The notes below the pieces were generated by a model, which was not told the DNA's origin, did no database searches, and worked only from the letters and a program-made list of their open reading frames with translations. From positions 1 to 64,000 of the forward strand of contig NZ_JAIOAB010000023.1 of the NCBI RefSeq assembly GCF_019890635.1: a DNA stretch of 64,000 nt, in the 5' to 3' direction. The stretch comes from Streptomyces sennicomposti. Its GTDB lineage: Bacteria; Actinomycetota; Actinomycetes; Streptomycetales; Streptomycetaceae. Of this stretch, positions 45,008 through 54,176 are shown piece by piece. The number at the start of each line of letters is the position of its first letter. The first letter of the stretch is position 1. Both the position numbers and the translations under genes were made by a program.

Positions 45008-45973
45008 ATGAGCAACCTTGATCGCCAGGCGGTGCCGGCGGTGTGCGGCGGCCGCGGGTTCGTGGTGGCGGAGCCCGTGCGCGAGCTCCTCAGCCCGCGC
45101 CGGGTCCAGCTCGGCGAGTCCACCGAGGTCCGCCGGCTGCTGCCCAACCTGGGCCGCCGCATGGTCGGCGCCTGGTGCTTCGTCGACCACTACGGTCCCG
45201 ACGACATCGCCGACGAGCCCGGCATGCAGGTGCCGCCGCACCCGCACATGGGTCTGCAGACGGTGAGCTGGCTGAAGGAGGGCGAGGTGCTGCACCGCGA
45301 CTCGACCGGCAGCCTGCAGACGATCCGCCCCGGCGAGCTGGGCCTGATGACCTCCGGCCGGGCCATCAGCCACTCCGAGGAGAGCCCCAGGCCGCACGCG
45401 CGTCTCCTGCACGGAGCGCAACTGTGGGTCGCCCTGCCCGACGCCCACCGGCACACCGACCCGCACTTCGAACACCACGCCGACCTGCCGACCGTCACGG
45501 CGCCGGGCCTGAGGGCCACGCTGCTCCTCGGGGACCTCGACGGCGCGAGGTCGCCGGGCACGGCGTACACCCCGATCGTGGGCGCCGACCTCGCGCTGTC
45601 CCGGGACGCGGACGTGCGCCTGCCCCTGGATCCGGACTTCGAGTACGCCGTCCTGTCCATGTCCGGCGAGGCCCACGTCGACGGCGTCCCGGTCCTGCCC
45701 GGCTCGATGCTCTACCTCGGCTGCGGCCGCACCGAACTCCCCCTGCGCGCCGACGCGGACGCGTCCGTGATGCTCCTGGGCGGCGAACCGTTCGAGGAGG
45801 AGCTGATCATGTTCTGGAACTGGATCGGCCGCAGCCAACAGGAGATCGAACAGGCCCGCCGCGACTGGATGGACGGGACACGATTCGGGGAGGTGAAGGG
45901 GTACGACGGGGCTCCGCTGCCGGCCCCCGAACTGCCGGCGTTGCCGCTGAAGCCGCGTGGACGGGTGCGCTGA
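45008..45973 (+). CDS. Pirin-family protein
   Basis: A 321-residue bicupin; ATG 45008. Metal-site motifs PPHPHMGLQTVSW and SGRAISHSEES are the pirin N-terminal cupin signature. The C-terminal cupin includes LLLGDLDGARSPGTAYTP. Pirins bind iron and several bacterial ones have quercetinase-like activity or modulate metabolic enzymes; no specific role is evident here. Conserved Trp at EELIMFWNW. Standalone gene. Confidence 0.93.
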   Translation: MSNLDRQAVPAVCGGRGFVVAEPVRELLSPRRVQLGESTEVRRLLPNLGRRMVGAWCFVDHYGPDDIADEPGMQVPPHPHMGLQTVSWLKEGEVLHRDSTGSLQTIRPGELGLMTSGRAISHSEESPRPHARLLHGAQLWVALPDAHRHTDPHFEHHADLPTVTAPGLRATLLLGDLDGARSPGTAYTPIVGADLALSRDADVRLPLDPDFEYAVLSMSGEAHVDGVPVLPGSMLYLGCGRTELPLRADADASVMLLGGEPFEEELIMFWNWIGRSQQEIEQARRDWMDGTRFGEVKGYDGAPLPAPELPALPLKPRGRVR

Positions 45974-46101
45974 CCTGGCCAAACGCCTGGGCGTCGGCGG
46001 TGGTCGACAGGGGAGGGCTCGCCGAGTCGTGCCGCTCGTTTCGCGACCCCCGTGCACCCATGCCTCGCTGACGACGGCGGGGTGTGCGGTGGAGTGTTCG
46101 G

Positions 46102-47046
46102 TCAGCGGGCGAGGCGGGGGAAGAGCGCCTCGGCGTTGCGGCGGTCGACGGCCTCGGCCTGGCCCGGGGTGAAGTCCGGGTAGGTCTCCAGGAAGTGGTT
46201 GTAGTAGGAGCCGGCCTCCTGCGGCGCGAACGGCCAGTCGCTGCCGTACAGGACGTGGCCGGGCTCGGCGAAGGCGAGCAGGGCCGGCAGGGCGGAGGGA
46301 CTGGCGGACAGGGCGGTGTCGAAGTAGAACCGCTTCAGGTCGCGCAGGATGTCGTCCGCCTCGCGGCTGCGGTCCACGACGGTGGAGGTCAGGCCGGAGA
46401 AGCGGTAGGCGGCGTAGGGCAGGAAACCGCCGCCGTGCGACAGGATGACGCGCACGTCGCGGTACCGGTCCATGACGCCGTTGAGCACCATGTTCAGCGC
46501 GGTGCGGGTGGTGTCGAAGACGTAGTCCGCGAGCGGGGCGGGCGTGCCGGACAGCAGCGTCATCGGGGGCTGCGCGGGGTGGACGAAGACGTTCGCCGAG
46601 CGGCGGTCCAGCTCGGCCCACAACGGCTCGAAGTCCGGGTCGCCGAGGTACTTGCCGTGGGCGTTGGACATCAGGACCACGCCGTCGGCGCCCAGGACGT
46701 CGAGCGCGTACACGGCCTCGGCGACGGCGCCGTCCACGTCGGGAAGCGGGATGCCGGCGAAGTGCCCGAAGCGGTCGGGGTGGTCCTTGACGACCTCGGC
46801 GCCGTACTCGTTGACGGCGCGGGCCAGGCCGCGGGCGTCGGCGTCGTCGCCGAGGTGGACGCCGGGCGCGGTGACGGACAGGACGCCGGTGGCGATGCCC
46901 TGGTCGTCCATCATCGCGATCGCGCTCCCGGGGCTCCAGGCCGGGATGGCCCAGCCGCCGGAGTCCAGTCCGCGCGCGGCCAGGGTCTCGGCCCAGACCG
47001 GCGGGACGATGTGCTGGTGGACGTCGATGCGTTCCGGGAAGTCCAT
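46102..47046 (-). CDS. Amidohydrolase-2 family decarboxylase/hydrolase (ACMSD-like)
   Basis: A 314-residue TIM-barrel metal enzyme from ATG 47046. Metal ligands are visible in IDVHQHIVPP (HxH), FVHPAQPP, ILSHGGGFLPY and YGSDWPFAP (Asp). It resembles the amino-carboxymuconate-semialdehyde decarboxylase and aromatic-acid decarboxylase group rather than classical amidohydrolases. Substrate is unknown, probably an aromatic acid. It is divergent from a MarR gene across a 58-bp promoter with a palindrome, so MarR control by the substrate is likely. Confidence 0.9.
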   Translation of the reverse strand: MDFPERIDVHQHIVPPVWAETLAARGLDSGGWAIPAWSPGSAIAMMDDQGIATGVLSVTAPGVHLGDDADARGLARAVNEYGAEVVKDHPDRFGHFAGIPLPDVDGAVAEAVYALDVLGADGVVLMSNAHGKYLGDPDFEPLWAELDRRSANVFVHPAQPPMTLLSGTPAPLADYVFDTTRTALNMVLNGVMDRYRDVRVILSHGGGFLPYAAYRFSGLTSTVVDRSREADDILRDLKRFYFDTALSASPSALPALLAFAEPGHVLYGSDWPFAPQEAGSYYNHFLETYPDFTPGQAEAVDRRNAEALFPRLAR

Positions 47047-47065
47047 GACTCGAAGTCTCCTAAAG

Positions 47066-47079
47066 ATTAGCTTGCTAAT
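47066..47079. promoter_or_regulatory. MarR operator candidate ATTAGCTTGCTAAT
   Basis: A 14-bp inverted repeat (ATTAGC arms, central TT) in the 58-bp gap between the amidohydrolase and MarR starts, with a second half-site TAAGCTAA at 47092-47099. AT-rich palindromes of this size are typical MarR sites; one site could control both genes. Confidence 0.75.
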
Positions 47080-47104
47080 GACTTCATTCGGTAAGCTAAC
47101 AGCC

Positions 47105-47635
47105 ATGGGCGAGAGGAACAAGCACGAAGCGGGCGACCACCAGGACCCGACCGGGGGCGAGGCGGGCGTCAGGGAGCTGGCGCAGGCCGCTGACCGGCTG
47201 TTCTATGCCATGCGCCGCTCACGGGCGGCCACCGTCGGGCGCTCCGGCGCCGGGCTCTCCATGGCGCAGCTCACCCTGCTGGAACCCCTGTCCGAGGACG
47301 CCGGCGGCGACGGGCTGCCGGTCGGCAAGCTCGCCGCCGTCGCCGAGGTCAGCGTCCCCACGGCCACCCGCATGCTCAAACAGCTCGAAGCGGCAGGCGT
47401 GGTCACCCGGCAGCGCTCCCCGCACGACGACCGCCAGGTCCTCGTCCGCCTCACCGCGGACGGCGCCGACCGGCTCGCGGCGATGCGGACGGAACTGCGG
47501 GCACGCCAGTCAGAGGCGCTCGCGCACTTCACGCCGCTGGAACGCCGCGAACTCGCCGCTCAGCTCCAGCGTCTCGCCGGCGTCATCGGCGACACCGTCC
47601 CGCGCCCCGGCGGGAGACAGACCGGACAGCGCTGA
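47105..47635 (+). CDS. MarR-family transcriptional regulator
   Basis: A 176-residue regulator from ATG 47105. The winged helix is at about 45-115: LSMAQLTLLEPL, VGKLAAVAEVSVPTATRMLKQLEAAGVVTR and the wing SPHDDRQVLVRLT. Helices at both ends form the dimer interface. It is divergent from the amidohydrolase gene and probably represses it until an aromatic ligand binds. Confidence 0.92.
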   Translation: MGERNKHEAGDHQDPTGGEAGVRELAQAADRLFYAMRRSRAATVGRSGAGLSMAQLTLLEPLSEDAGGDGLPVGKLAAVAEVSVPTATRMLKQLEAAGVVTRQRSPHDDRQVLVRLTADGADRLAAMRTELRARQSEALAHFTPLERRELAAQLQRLAGVIGDTVPRPGGRQTGQR

Positions 47636-47746
47636 CGCCGCTGCCGGGACCGGGGCGCCCGCACCCGCCGTGACGGCGTGATGGCCGGTCGATTTCTCTC
47701 CTACAGGACTGAGAACGCCGTGCGCCCGCCTCATGAACGCATGAGG

Positions 47747-48676
47747 TCAGCGGGGCGGGCGGATCGGTTTCGCAGGGGAGGTTCCCGGTGCCGTCCAACT
47801 GGCGAGGACTCTGAGGCGGTCCTCCGAGACGGTGCCGGGCTCGGCCGTGTAGACGATCAGGTCGTGGACGGCCCGTTGAGGCAGGGGCAGGTCCAGGGAG
47901 CGGAAGGTCATCTCCACACGGCCGACTTCGGGATGGTTCAGCCGCTTGACGCCTTCGTGACGGATGCGGACGTCGTGGCTGGCCCACAGGGTGCGGAAGT
48001 CGGGGCTGAGCGAGGACAGTTCGCCGACGAGGTCGCGCAGCGCCCGGTCGTGGGGTTCACGTCCGGCTTCGGCGCGGAGCACCGCGACCGTGGCTCTCGC
48101 GCCTTCCTCCCAGTCGGCGAAGAAGTCGCGGGAACCGGGGTCGAGGAAGAAGTAACGGGGGAAGTTGGCGCAGCCGCGGTCGCCGGTGGTGTCGCTGTCG
48201 AACATCGGTGAGTAAAGGGCCCTGCACAGCGCGTTGCTCGCGACGATGTCCAGACGGCCGGTGCGTACGAAGGCGGGGGCCATGGTCATGGAGTCCACCA
48301 TCCACTGGACGGGAGGCGGGATCTCGACGTCCTTGCGGCGGTGCGACCTGCGGCGGGCGGGGCGAGCCGCTCTGGCCAGCTCGAGCAGATAGGTGCGCTC
48401 GTCCTCGTCGAGGAGCAAAGCCCGCGCGACCGCTTCCAGCACGTCCTCGGAGACACCGCTGATGTGGCCCTTCTCCAGCCGTGTGTACCACTCGGTGCTC
48501 ACGCCGGCGAGGGCCGCGACCTCCTCGCGCCGCAGTCCCGGAACCCGGCGGCGTCGGCCGGTGGGCAGTCCGACCCGCTCCGGGACGAGCTTGGCGCGTC
48601 GGCTGACGAGGAAGCCGCGGATGTCCGAGCGGTTGTCCGTGTGACTCCCGGTGTGGTTTCCGGACGGAGGGTTCAT
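47747..48676 (-). CDS. XRE-family regulator with MmyB-like ligand-binding domain
   Basis: A 309-residue regulator; ATG 48676. HTH at about 35-75 (RVPGLRREEVAALAGVSTEWYTRLEKG). The C-terminal MmyB-type PAS-like domain starts near 120 (VQWMVDSMTMAPAFVRTGRLDIVASNALCRALY) and ends LDLPLPQRAVHDLIVYTAEPG. Such regulators are very often divergent from a short-chain dehydrogenase gene they control, as here (173 bp between starts). Confidence 0.93.
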   Translation of the reverse strand: MNPPSGNHTGSHTDNRSDIRGFLVSRRAKLVPERVGLPTGRRRRVPGLRREEVAALAGVSTEWYTRLEKGHISGVSEDVLEAVARALLLDEDERTYLLELARAARPARRRSHRRKDVEIPPPVQWMVDSMTMAPAFVRTGRLDIVASNALCRALYSPMFDSDTTGDRGCANFPRYFFLDPGSRDFFADWEEGARATVAVLRAEAGREPHDRALRDLVGELSSLSPDFRTLWASHDVRIRHEGVKRLNHPEVGRVEMTFRSLDLPLPQRAVHDLIVYTAEPGTVSEDRLRVLASWTAPGTSPAKPIRPPR

Positions 48677-48849
48677 TCGCCCACGGTACCCATGGTCCGG
48701 CCGGCGGAGAGAGGTTGCGTCTGTACCCCCCATGAACGCGACCTTCCCCGCCGCTGACGGCGCCGGTTGCATGGGGCCGGCGGACTTGAACGGCACTCCT
48801 TCACCGAGGGCCGCCGTCCGCCGTCCCCCATCCCCGCCTTAGGAGGAGC

Positions 48850-49548
48850 ATGACCATGGCCGGCAAGACCGTATTGATCACCGGCGCGACCAGCGGTATC
48901 GGCGCCCACACCGCGCGGTTGCTCCTCGACCGCGGCCACCGCGTGGCAGTCACCGGCCGCGACCAGAGCAGACTGAAGGCGTTCCTCGACGAAGCCGGGC
49001 ACCCCGACCGGCTGCTGGGTCTTGTCGCGGACGCGGCGGACTGGCAGGCCACCGAGTCGGCCGTGACCCGTACCGTGGCGCATTTCGGCGCCCTCGACGC
49101 GGCGGTGGCCAACGCCGGGTTCATGTCCGGTGACTCCATCGGGGCCGGCGACCCGACACTGTGGTCGCCCATGGTCCTCACCAACGTCCTCGGCCCCGCC
49201 CTGCTGGCCCATGCCGCTCTGCCCCATCTGGAGGCCACGGGCGGACGGCTGGTGCTCATCGGCAGCGTCGCCGGGCTGAAGAACTCTCCCGCCAATCTCT
49301 ACTCGGCCACCAAGTGGGCCACCACCGGACTCGCCGAGAACCTGCGCCTGCACGCCACGACCCGCGGCATCGGTGTCACTCTGGTCAACCCCGGCATGAT
49401 CGACACACCTTTCTGGCAAGGCGCCGGCGTTCCCCCCTTCGCCTTGCCTCCCCAGCCGGTCGCCGAGGCCATCTGCTTCGCCCTCGACCAGCCGGCGACC
49501 GTCGACCTCAACACCCTGACCATCCGGCCCATGGGCCAGCCCGTCTGA
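48850..49548 (+). CDS. Short-chain dehydrogenase/reductase
   Basis: A 232-residue classical SDR; ATG 48850 follows TTAGGAGG. Cofactor loop TGATSGIGAHTA, NAG motif VANAG, catalytic Ser in IGSVAG and YSATK (Tyr-x3-Lys) are all present, so it should be an active NAD(P)-dependent oxidoreductase. Substrate unknown. Likely target of the divergent XRE/MmyB regulator. Confidence 0.94.
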   Translation: MTMAGKTVLITGATSGIGAHTARLLLDRGHRVAVTGRDQSRLKAFLDEAGHPDRLLGLVADAADWQATESAVTRTVAHFGALDAAVANAGFMSGDSIGAGDPTLWSPMVLTNVLGPALLAHAALPHLEATGGRLVLIGSVAGLKNSPANLYSATKWATTGLAENLRLHATTRGIGVTLVNPGMIDTPFWQGAGVPPFALPPQPVAEAICFALDQPATVDLNTLTIRPMGQPV

Positions 49549-49730
49549 CCACGCTCGGCCGTCACACCACGCCGCACACCCACTCGGCGCCTTCCTCCCG
49601 TGTTTTCGTCACGGGTGGGCGGGCCGGCAGTACGGCCACGACCGCCGCATCGGCTGCGCCGCCGGGGGGTGGACGCTACCGTGCCCGGAAACACGAGGAC
49701 GCCGACGCGGCGTTGGGACGGATGGAGGGC

Positions 49731-50273
49731 ATGGCCGGCCTGCGGGTCTTGATCGCCGCGGGGCGTGCTGATTGGCTGGCCGGCATGACCCGGGGTCCCG
49801 AGGTGCTGTCGCGGCTCGCGCAGGCCGTCGGCCGGTACGAGGACCAAGCCTCGTACGCCGACGGTCACGTTCGATGGTCCCTCTACCGGGCGGCGATGGA
49901 CACCCCCGCCGCATGGCCGCTGTTGTTCGAGGCGGTGGCCCGGGAACCGGACGGTCCTCTGGCGTCCGCAGTCGTCGGCGACGTACTGGAACGCGTCCCG
50001 AAAGACGCACGCGAGCGATGGATAGGGCTCCTCCCGGCGGCCGTGCGCGGCTTCTCGGCGCGCCGGGCGCGGGAGCTCGCCGTGCTGGAATCCCTCGGAC
50101 GGGACGACATGTCGGCAGAGGCCGTCGGTGATCTCATCGACGGCTGGTCCGACTGGCTCCAACGGAGAGCCGCCGAGGCGAGCACCGACCGGGACGTCCT
50201 GCGTGTCGTCTCTCGAAGAGGCCGGACCAAGAGGATCCGGCAGGCCGCCGTGGACGCGCTCCGGCGCGGCTGA
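49731..50273 (+). CDS. Hypothetical helical protein (180 residues)
   Basis: Starts at ATG 49731 (MAGLRVLIAAGRADWLAG); ATG 49722 is an alternative. The protein is helix-rich with repeated Trp/Leu positions (ARERWIGLLPAAVRGF, GWSDWLQRRAAE), reminiscent of HEAT-like repeats, and ends Arg-rich. No catalytic motif, membrane segment or signal peptide. I do not recognise a family. The 182 bp upstream hold no gene. Confidence 0.6.
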   Translation: MAGLRVLIAAGRADWLAGMTRGPEVLSRLAQAVGRYEDQASYADGHVRWSLYRAAMDTPAAWPLLFEAVAREPDGPLASAVVGDVLERVPKDARERWIGLLPAAVRGFSARRARELAVLESLGRDDMSAEAVGDLIDGWSDWLQRRAAEASTDRDVLRVVSRRGRTKRIRQAAVDALRRG

Positions 50274-50869
50274 GGCGTACTCCGCCGGCCGGGTCATGGT
50301 GTGAAGGCCACCGAGCCTTCGGACCTGCTCTCGTAAGCCTCTCGTCCGGCAGGCCTGCGGGTGGGGCACGGGGAGACGATGGGGAAGTCCGGGCCGGGGG
50401 TGGTGAGGTGGCTGAGCAGGCTGGCGAAGGCGCCGGGACACCGCCCGCGGGCCTCGGCGTCGCCCGCTGTGACGCTGGATCCCGCAGCTCCGGCTCCGCT
50501 GGTCTCGGGCCATGGTGGATCTCCCTCACGGTGACGGGCGCCCGGACCTCGACTCCCGCCGCCCTTACAGAAGACCGCGGCGCGAGCTACCGCACCCGGC
50601 CGTTCAGAGGACGACTTCCGGACCCCCGGCCCCCTCGTGGCGTCACGGGCGGCGCGGGCAGGGGCAGAACCGGGCGGAACCGGATCGGCGAGGCTCCCAC
50701 GGAGGCCGCCACCGACCTCCCAGTCGCCCGCCACCGGTCCACCGACCGGTCGCCACCGCCCTCCGGTCGGCAGTTGCCGGCCTGTCGGCCAAGCCGCCGT
50801 CGGACATCGCCCCGAACGAACAGGGACGCGGGTGACCACGGTCGCCGTGCGGCTGGGACGATCGCGGGC
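50274..50869. other. 596-bp region without a supported gene
   Basis: Between two hypothetical genes. Short open frames exist on both strands but none has a ribosome site, family resemblance or consistent codon pattern. The sequence is slightly less GC-biased than neighbours and may contain gene remnants. Confidence 0.5.
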
Positions 50870-51685
50870 ATGACCCTCGACTGGTCCCGTCTCAACCACG
50901 CCTACGGACCCGCGTCCGACCTGCCACGGCTCTTCGCCGAGGCCGGTGATTGTGATCCCGACCTGGCCGAGGTGGCATGGGAGGACCTGTGGGCTTCTCT
51001 CTACCACCAGGGGACGGTGTACCCGGCGAGCTTCGCCGCCCTGCCCGTTCTCGCGGACATCGCCACCGGCCGTGTGCCGGGCGGGCGCCGGCAGGCCCTC
51101 GCCCTGGCCGGACGGGTCGTCACCGAGGAGCAGCAGCTTCACCCACCGGGTTACGTCCAGGGCCGCTACCCGCCCGCGGTCGCCGAGCTGCACCGGCTGA
51201 CACGGGACCAGGTGACGGCGCGGCCCTTCGACGGCGACGAGGACGACTTCCTGTACTGGCTGGAGAACCTGCTGGCCTTCGAAGGGGTTCCCGTCTGGAG
51301 GCGCAACCTGCGCCGCGATGCGCAGTCCGTGGTGTGCCCCTCCTGTGCGGGGAGCCTGGAGATCGACCTCTCCCAGCAGCCGGAAGGCACTCGCCGCCGG
51401 CACGCGGACGCGCTCTTCCGGGGCCTCGGCCGTGAAGGCCCCGTACTCACCGGGGTCCGCGCGGCGGTCCCGGCGGACCTGCCGCCGATGGCGTCCCGGC
51501 TGCGCTCTCTGGCCGTCGCGGCCGGGCGACCGGCGGCCGCGGACCGTCTGACCCGCCCGTTCGGCCGCACGACGTGCCCGGACTGCGCTGCGGACTTCTC
51601 GGTGCCGGACCGGATCGTGGCCTTTGAAGCGGAGCGCTCCGCGGGCGGTCCACGACGGGCCTCTCGTGGCGCTCCCGGCGGATGA
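50870..51685 (+). CDS. Hypothetical protein with HEAT-like N-terminus and two CxxC pairs
   Basis: A 271-residue protein from ATG 50870. The N-terminal part (LAEVAWEDLWASLYHQGTVYPASFAALPVLADIA) is a helical pattern I have seen in uncharacterised actinobacterial proteins. CPSC in the middle (about 156-159) and CPDC near the end (about 242-245) could together build a zinc ribbon split by an 80-residue insert. Function unknown. It faces the winged-helix gene of the biosynthetic cluster and probably lies outside that cluster. Confidence 0.65.
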   Translation: MTLDWSRLNHAYGPASDLPRLFAEAGDCDPDLAEVAWEDLWASLYHQGTVYPASFAALPVLADIATGRVPGGRRQALALAGRVVTEEQQLHPPGYVQGRYPPAVAELHRLTRDQVTARPFDGDEDDFLYWLENLLAFEGVPVWRRNLRRDAQSVVCPSCAGSLEIDLSQQPEGTRRRHADALFRGLGREGPVLTGVRAAVPADLPPMASRLRSLAVAAGRPAAADRLTRPFGRTTCPDCAADFSVPDRIVAFEAERSAGGPRRASRGAPGG

Positions 51686-51732
51686 GGCCGCAGGCGGTGG
51701 AGCGCGGAGGCCGGGCGTCGGTGCGCGGTGGT

Positions 51733-52302
51733 TCAGATGCCCGCACCGCGCGCCGCCTGGTTCGGGTTCTCGTACTCCAGGACGTAGCCGCGCCCCCAGG
51801 CCGTGCGGATGGACAGGCCGAGCGGGCGCACCCGGCGGCGCAGGCGTTTGATGTGCAGGTCCAGGGCGTTGCGGCTGGCCTCCTTGCCGTCCTCGGACAG
51901 ATGGGCGCGCAACTCCTCGCGGGCGGCGGTCCGGCCGAAGCGCTGGATCAGCACCTGGAGCAGCTGGGCCTCCCGGGGCGAGACCGCGACGGCGGCCGTT
52001 CCCATGCGCAGGATGCCGTCCTGGTCGAGATGGGGAACGGTGTGGGAGACGCCGCGCAGTTGGAGGGCGGTGATGCGGGCCTGGAAGTCCTTGGGGGTGG
52101 CCGGCATCCGGATCCAGTCCTCGCGCACGTCCGCACAGGTGGGCGGCTCGTGGTTGCGCTCGACCACGAGGAGGCGCAGCAGACCGAGCCTGCGGCACTG
52201 CTCGCGCAACTGCCTCTCGGCAGGCCACCTGAGGATGTTGACGTCCTTCTTCAGGGAAGGGTGCTGTATCTCGACGGGCGCGCTGCTGGGCGCAGCGGTC
52301 AT
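51733..52302 (-). CDS. Winged-helix regulator (OmpR/PhoB C-terminal type, no receiver)
   Basis: A 189-residue protein. The C-terminal ~95 residues are an OmpR-type DNA-binding domain (VSPREAQLLQVLIQRFGRTAAREELRAHL, LDLHIKRLRRRVRPLGLSIRTAWGRGYVLEYE). The N-terminal ~90 residues do not show the Asp phosphorylation site of a receiver domain and match nothing I know. It follows the asparagine-synthetase-like gene on the same strand (105-bp gap) and is likely a cluster regulator under the same SARP-type promoter. Confidence 0.83.
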   Translation of the reverse strand: MTAAPSSAPVEIQHPSLKKDVNILRWPAERQLREQCRRLGLLRLLVVERNHEPPTCADVREDWIRMPATPKDFQARITALQLRGVSHTVPHLDQDGILRMGTAAVAVSPREAQLLQVLIQRFGRTAAREELRAHLSEDGKEASRNALDLHIKRLRRRVRPLGLSIRTAWGRGYVLEYENPNQAARGAGI

Positions 52303-52407
52303 GGCGGTACGTCCTCTCTGCGCGGGGCGGATCGGGCGGGACGGGGAGTTCCGTTCGGTTCAGGCCAGGTCGGGGCCCGCGGGCCCGGCCCGAACGGGCG
52401 AGAGGTT

Positions 52408-54126
52408 CTAGGGACCGGGGGCGAGCGGGGAGACGGCGGACGCCTCGCCGGCGTCCTGGGGGTAGCGGGACGGGCCGAAGAAGCGGTGCCGCCACAGCCG
52501 GTGCACCAGAAGGGCCCACAGGGTGCGCGCCACCAGGGCGGTCGGCTGCATGCGCTGCCTGGCGAAGAGGGCGGCGACCCGGTCCGGACGGAGCCGGCCG
52601 TCGGCCCTGAGGTCCGCGTCCGACAGGACGTCGCGCGCCAGGTCGCCGAGGGGCCGGCCGGGGACCAGCGCGCGGGTCAGTTCCGGGCTGAAGATCTCCG
52701 GTGCGGGGCGCGGCGGGCCGAGGAGCGGCAGGCCGCGGGCGGCCTCGGCGAGCACCTGGGCGGGCCGCGGCGCTGTCGCGTCCCGGTCCGCGAGCGAGGT
52801 CGCCAGCCGGACCACCGAGGGGCGGCAGTACGGCAGCACCGGGGCCGAACGGGCCGGCGGGGGCAGGACGCGCAGGCCTTGAGCGGGCAGTACGTACCGC
52901 AGTTCGGCGGTGAGGACCCGGCGGGCCCGGCCGTGCTCCCCGTCGTTGAGCAGCTCCGTCAGGCCGGCGGGCAGGGCGGGCCCGTGGCGGCGCAGGGACG
53001 AGGCGTACTCGGCGGTGTAGAGCCGGGTCCGCAGCGCGCGCGGTACGGCGGCCAGCTGGTCCAGATAGCGGGGCACCCAGGCCAGGCCCGCCGGAGCGCT
53101 CAGCGCGTCCGCCACCCGCGGGTGACCGGCGAACAGCTCGTCGCCCCCGCCGCCGGCGACGATGGTGCGGCTGCCCGCCTCCTGGGCCGCGCTGCACAGG
53201 ACGTGGGTGAGCAGCAGCTCCGGGTCGGCGTGCGGCTGGCCGAGCTGCCCCAGCGGGCGCCACAGGCGGTCGGGGACGGTGTCCGGCCGCACCTCCACCC
53301 AGTGGTGGATGGTCCGCGGCGTCCGGCCGGGCCGGGGCACCCCGGCGATGCCCCGCGCGGCGGACGGCCAGCCGCCGTGGAAGACGTGGAACGGCCGCCC
53401 CGAGGCCGCCGCGACCCTCGCCAGCAGGTCGGCGCCGGGCCGGCCGGAGGTGATCACGGCGACCGGGTCCGCGGCGGGCAGGCCGAGCAACTGCTCGTGC
53501 AGCAGGGCCCGCAGCCGGGCGCCGGGCCGCCGCGTCGGGTCGGCGCGGGCCGGCTCCGTGTCCTCCTCGGGCCGCGTCCGCAGCCGCGGCCCGTCCGGCG
53601 AGACCAGCAGGGCGGCCCCCGGCGGCAGCACCTTCACACCCCGGAACATGGTGTGCTCGCCGAGCTGAGCGCCCGCCGCGAGGTAGGCGTCCAGCGCGCC
53701 CTCGTGCTCCGCGACGTCCACCCCGGCCATGCCGAGCAGCGCGGGCAACTCCGTGGCGAACCGCACGCGTTGCTCCTCCGGCCGCCAGGTGTAGTAGAGC
53801 CGCCGCACACCGGACCGGTCGGTACAGGCCACCAGCCTGCGCGGCCCCCGGCGGTCGGCGACGACGACCGCGAACTCGCCGTCGAGCCCCCGCGCGAAGT
53901 CCGCGCCGTGGGCGAGGTACAGCGACCGCAGCAGACAGCGCAGGCCGGAGGAGGGGCGGCCGTCCCCGCCGCGCCCGGCCAGCTTCGCCCGGATCTCGGC
54001 GCTGTTGTGGATCCGGCCCTCGACCCACACGGCGATGTCGTCCGTCGCGCGGTCGGGCCGGCCGTCGGCGCGGGTGCTGAAGGATCCTCGGAGGCGATCG
54101 CCCCCCGCGGTGCCGAGCTGGCTCAT
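52408..54126 (-). CDS. Degenerate asparagine-synthetase-like protein
   Basis: A 572-residue protein from ATG 54126 (GGAG upstream). It has both asparagine-synthase-B domains, but the N-terminal glutaminase lacks the nucleophile (starts MSQLG, no Cys2). The ATP-pyrophosphatase loop SGGxDS is replaced by SGRPGAD (227-233). The second ATPase motif GGGGDELF (325-332) is kept. It could be an ammonia-using or acyl-adenylating amidation/cyclisation enzyme of a natural product, or a non-catalytic homologue. Its promoter carries SARP-style repeats. Confidence 0.82.
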   Translation of the reverse strand: MSQLGTAGGDRLRGSFSTRADGRPDRATDDIAVWVEGRIHNSAEIRAKLAGRGGDGRPSSGLRCLLRSLYLAHGADFARGLDGEFAVVVADRRGPRRLVACTDRSGVRRLYYTWRPEEQRVRFATELPALLGMAGVDVAEHEGALDAYLAAGAQLGEHTMFRGVKVLPPGAALLVSPDGPRLRTRPEEDTEPARADPTRRPGARLRALLHEQLLGLPAADPVAVITSGRPGADLLARVAAASGRPFHVFHGGWPSAARGIAGVPRPGRTPRTIHHWVEVRPDTVPDRLWRPLGQLGQPHADPELLLTHVLCSAAQEAGSRTIVAGGGGDELFAGHPRVADALSAPAGLAWVPRYLDQLAAVPRALRTRLYTAEYASSLRRHGPALPAGLTELLNDGEHGRARRVLTAELRYVLPAQGLRVLPPPARSAPVLPYCRPSVVRLATSLADRDATAPRPAQVLAEAARGLPLLGPPRPAPEIFSPELTRALVPGRPLGDLARDVLSDADLRADGRLRPDRVAALFARQRMQPTALVARTLWALLVHRLWRHRFFGPSRYPQDAGEASAVSPLAPGP

Positions 54127-54176
54127 CAGTGCTCCGGGAAGGTGGCTCGTACCAACGGCCGTCAATCTGGCACGGC

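Noticed and set aside
50274-50869. Possible small minus-strand gene ending at 50294
   Set aside because: No start with ribosome site and no recognisable family; could be a remnant at most.
51733-54126. Lasso-peptide cluster
   Set aside because: The Asn-synthetase-like protein suggested it, but there is no leader protease, recognition protein or precursor gene nearby.
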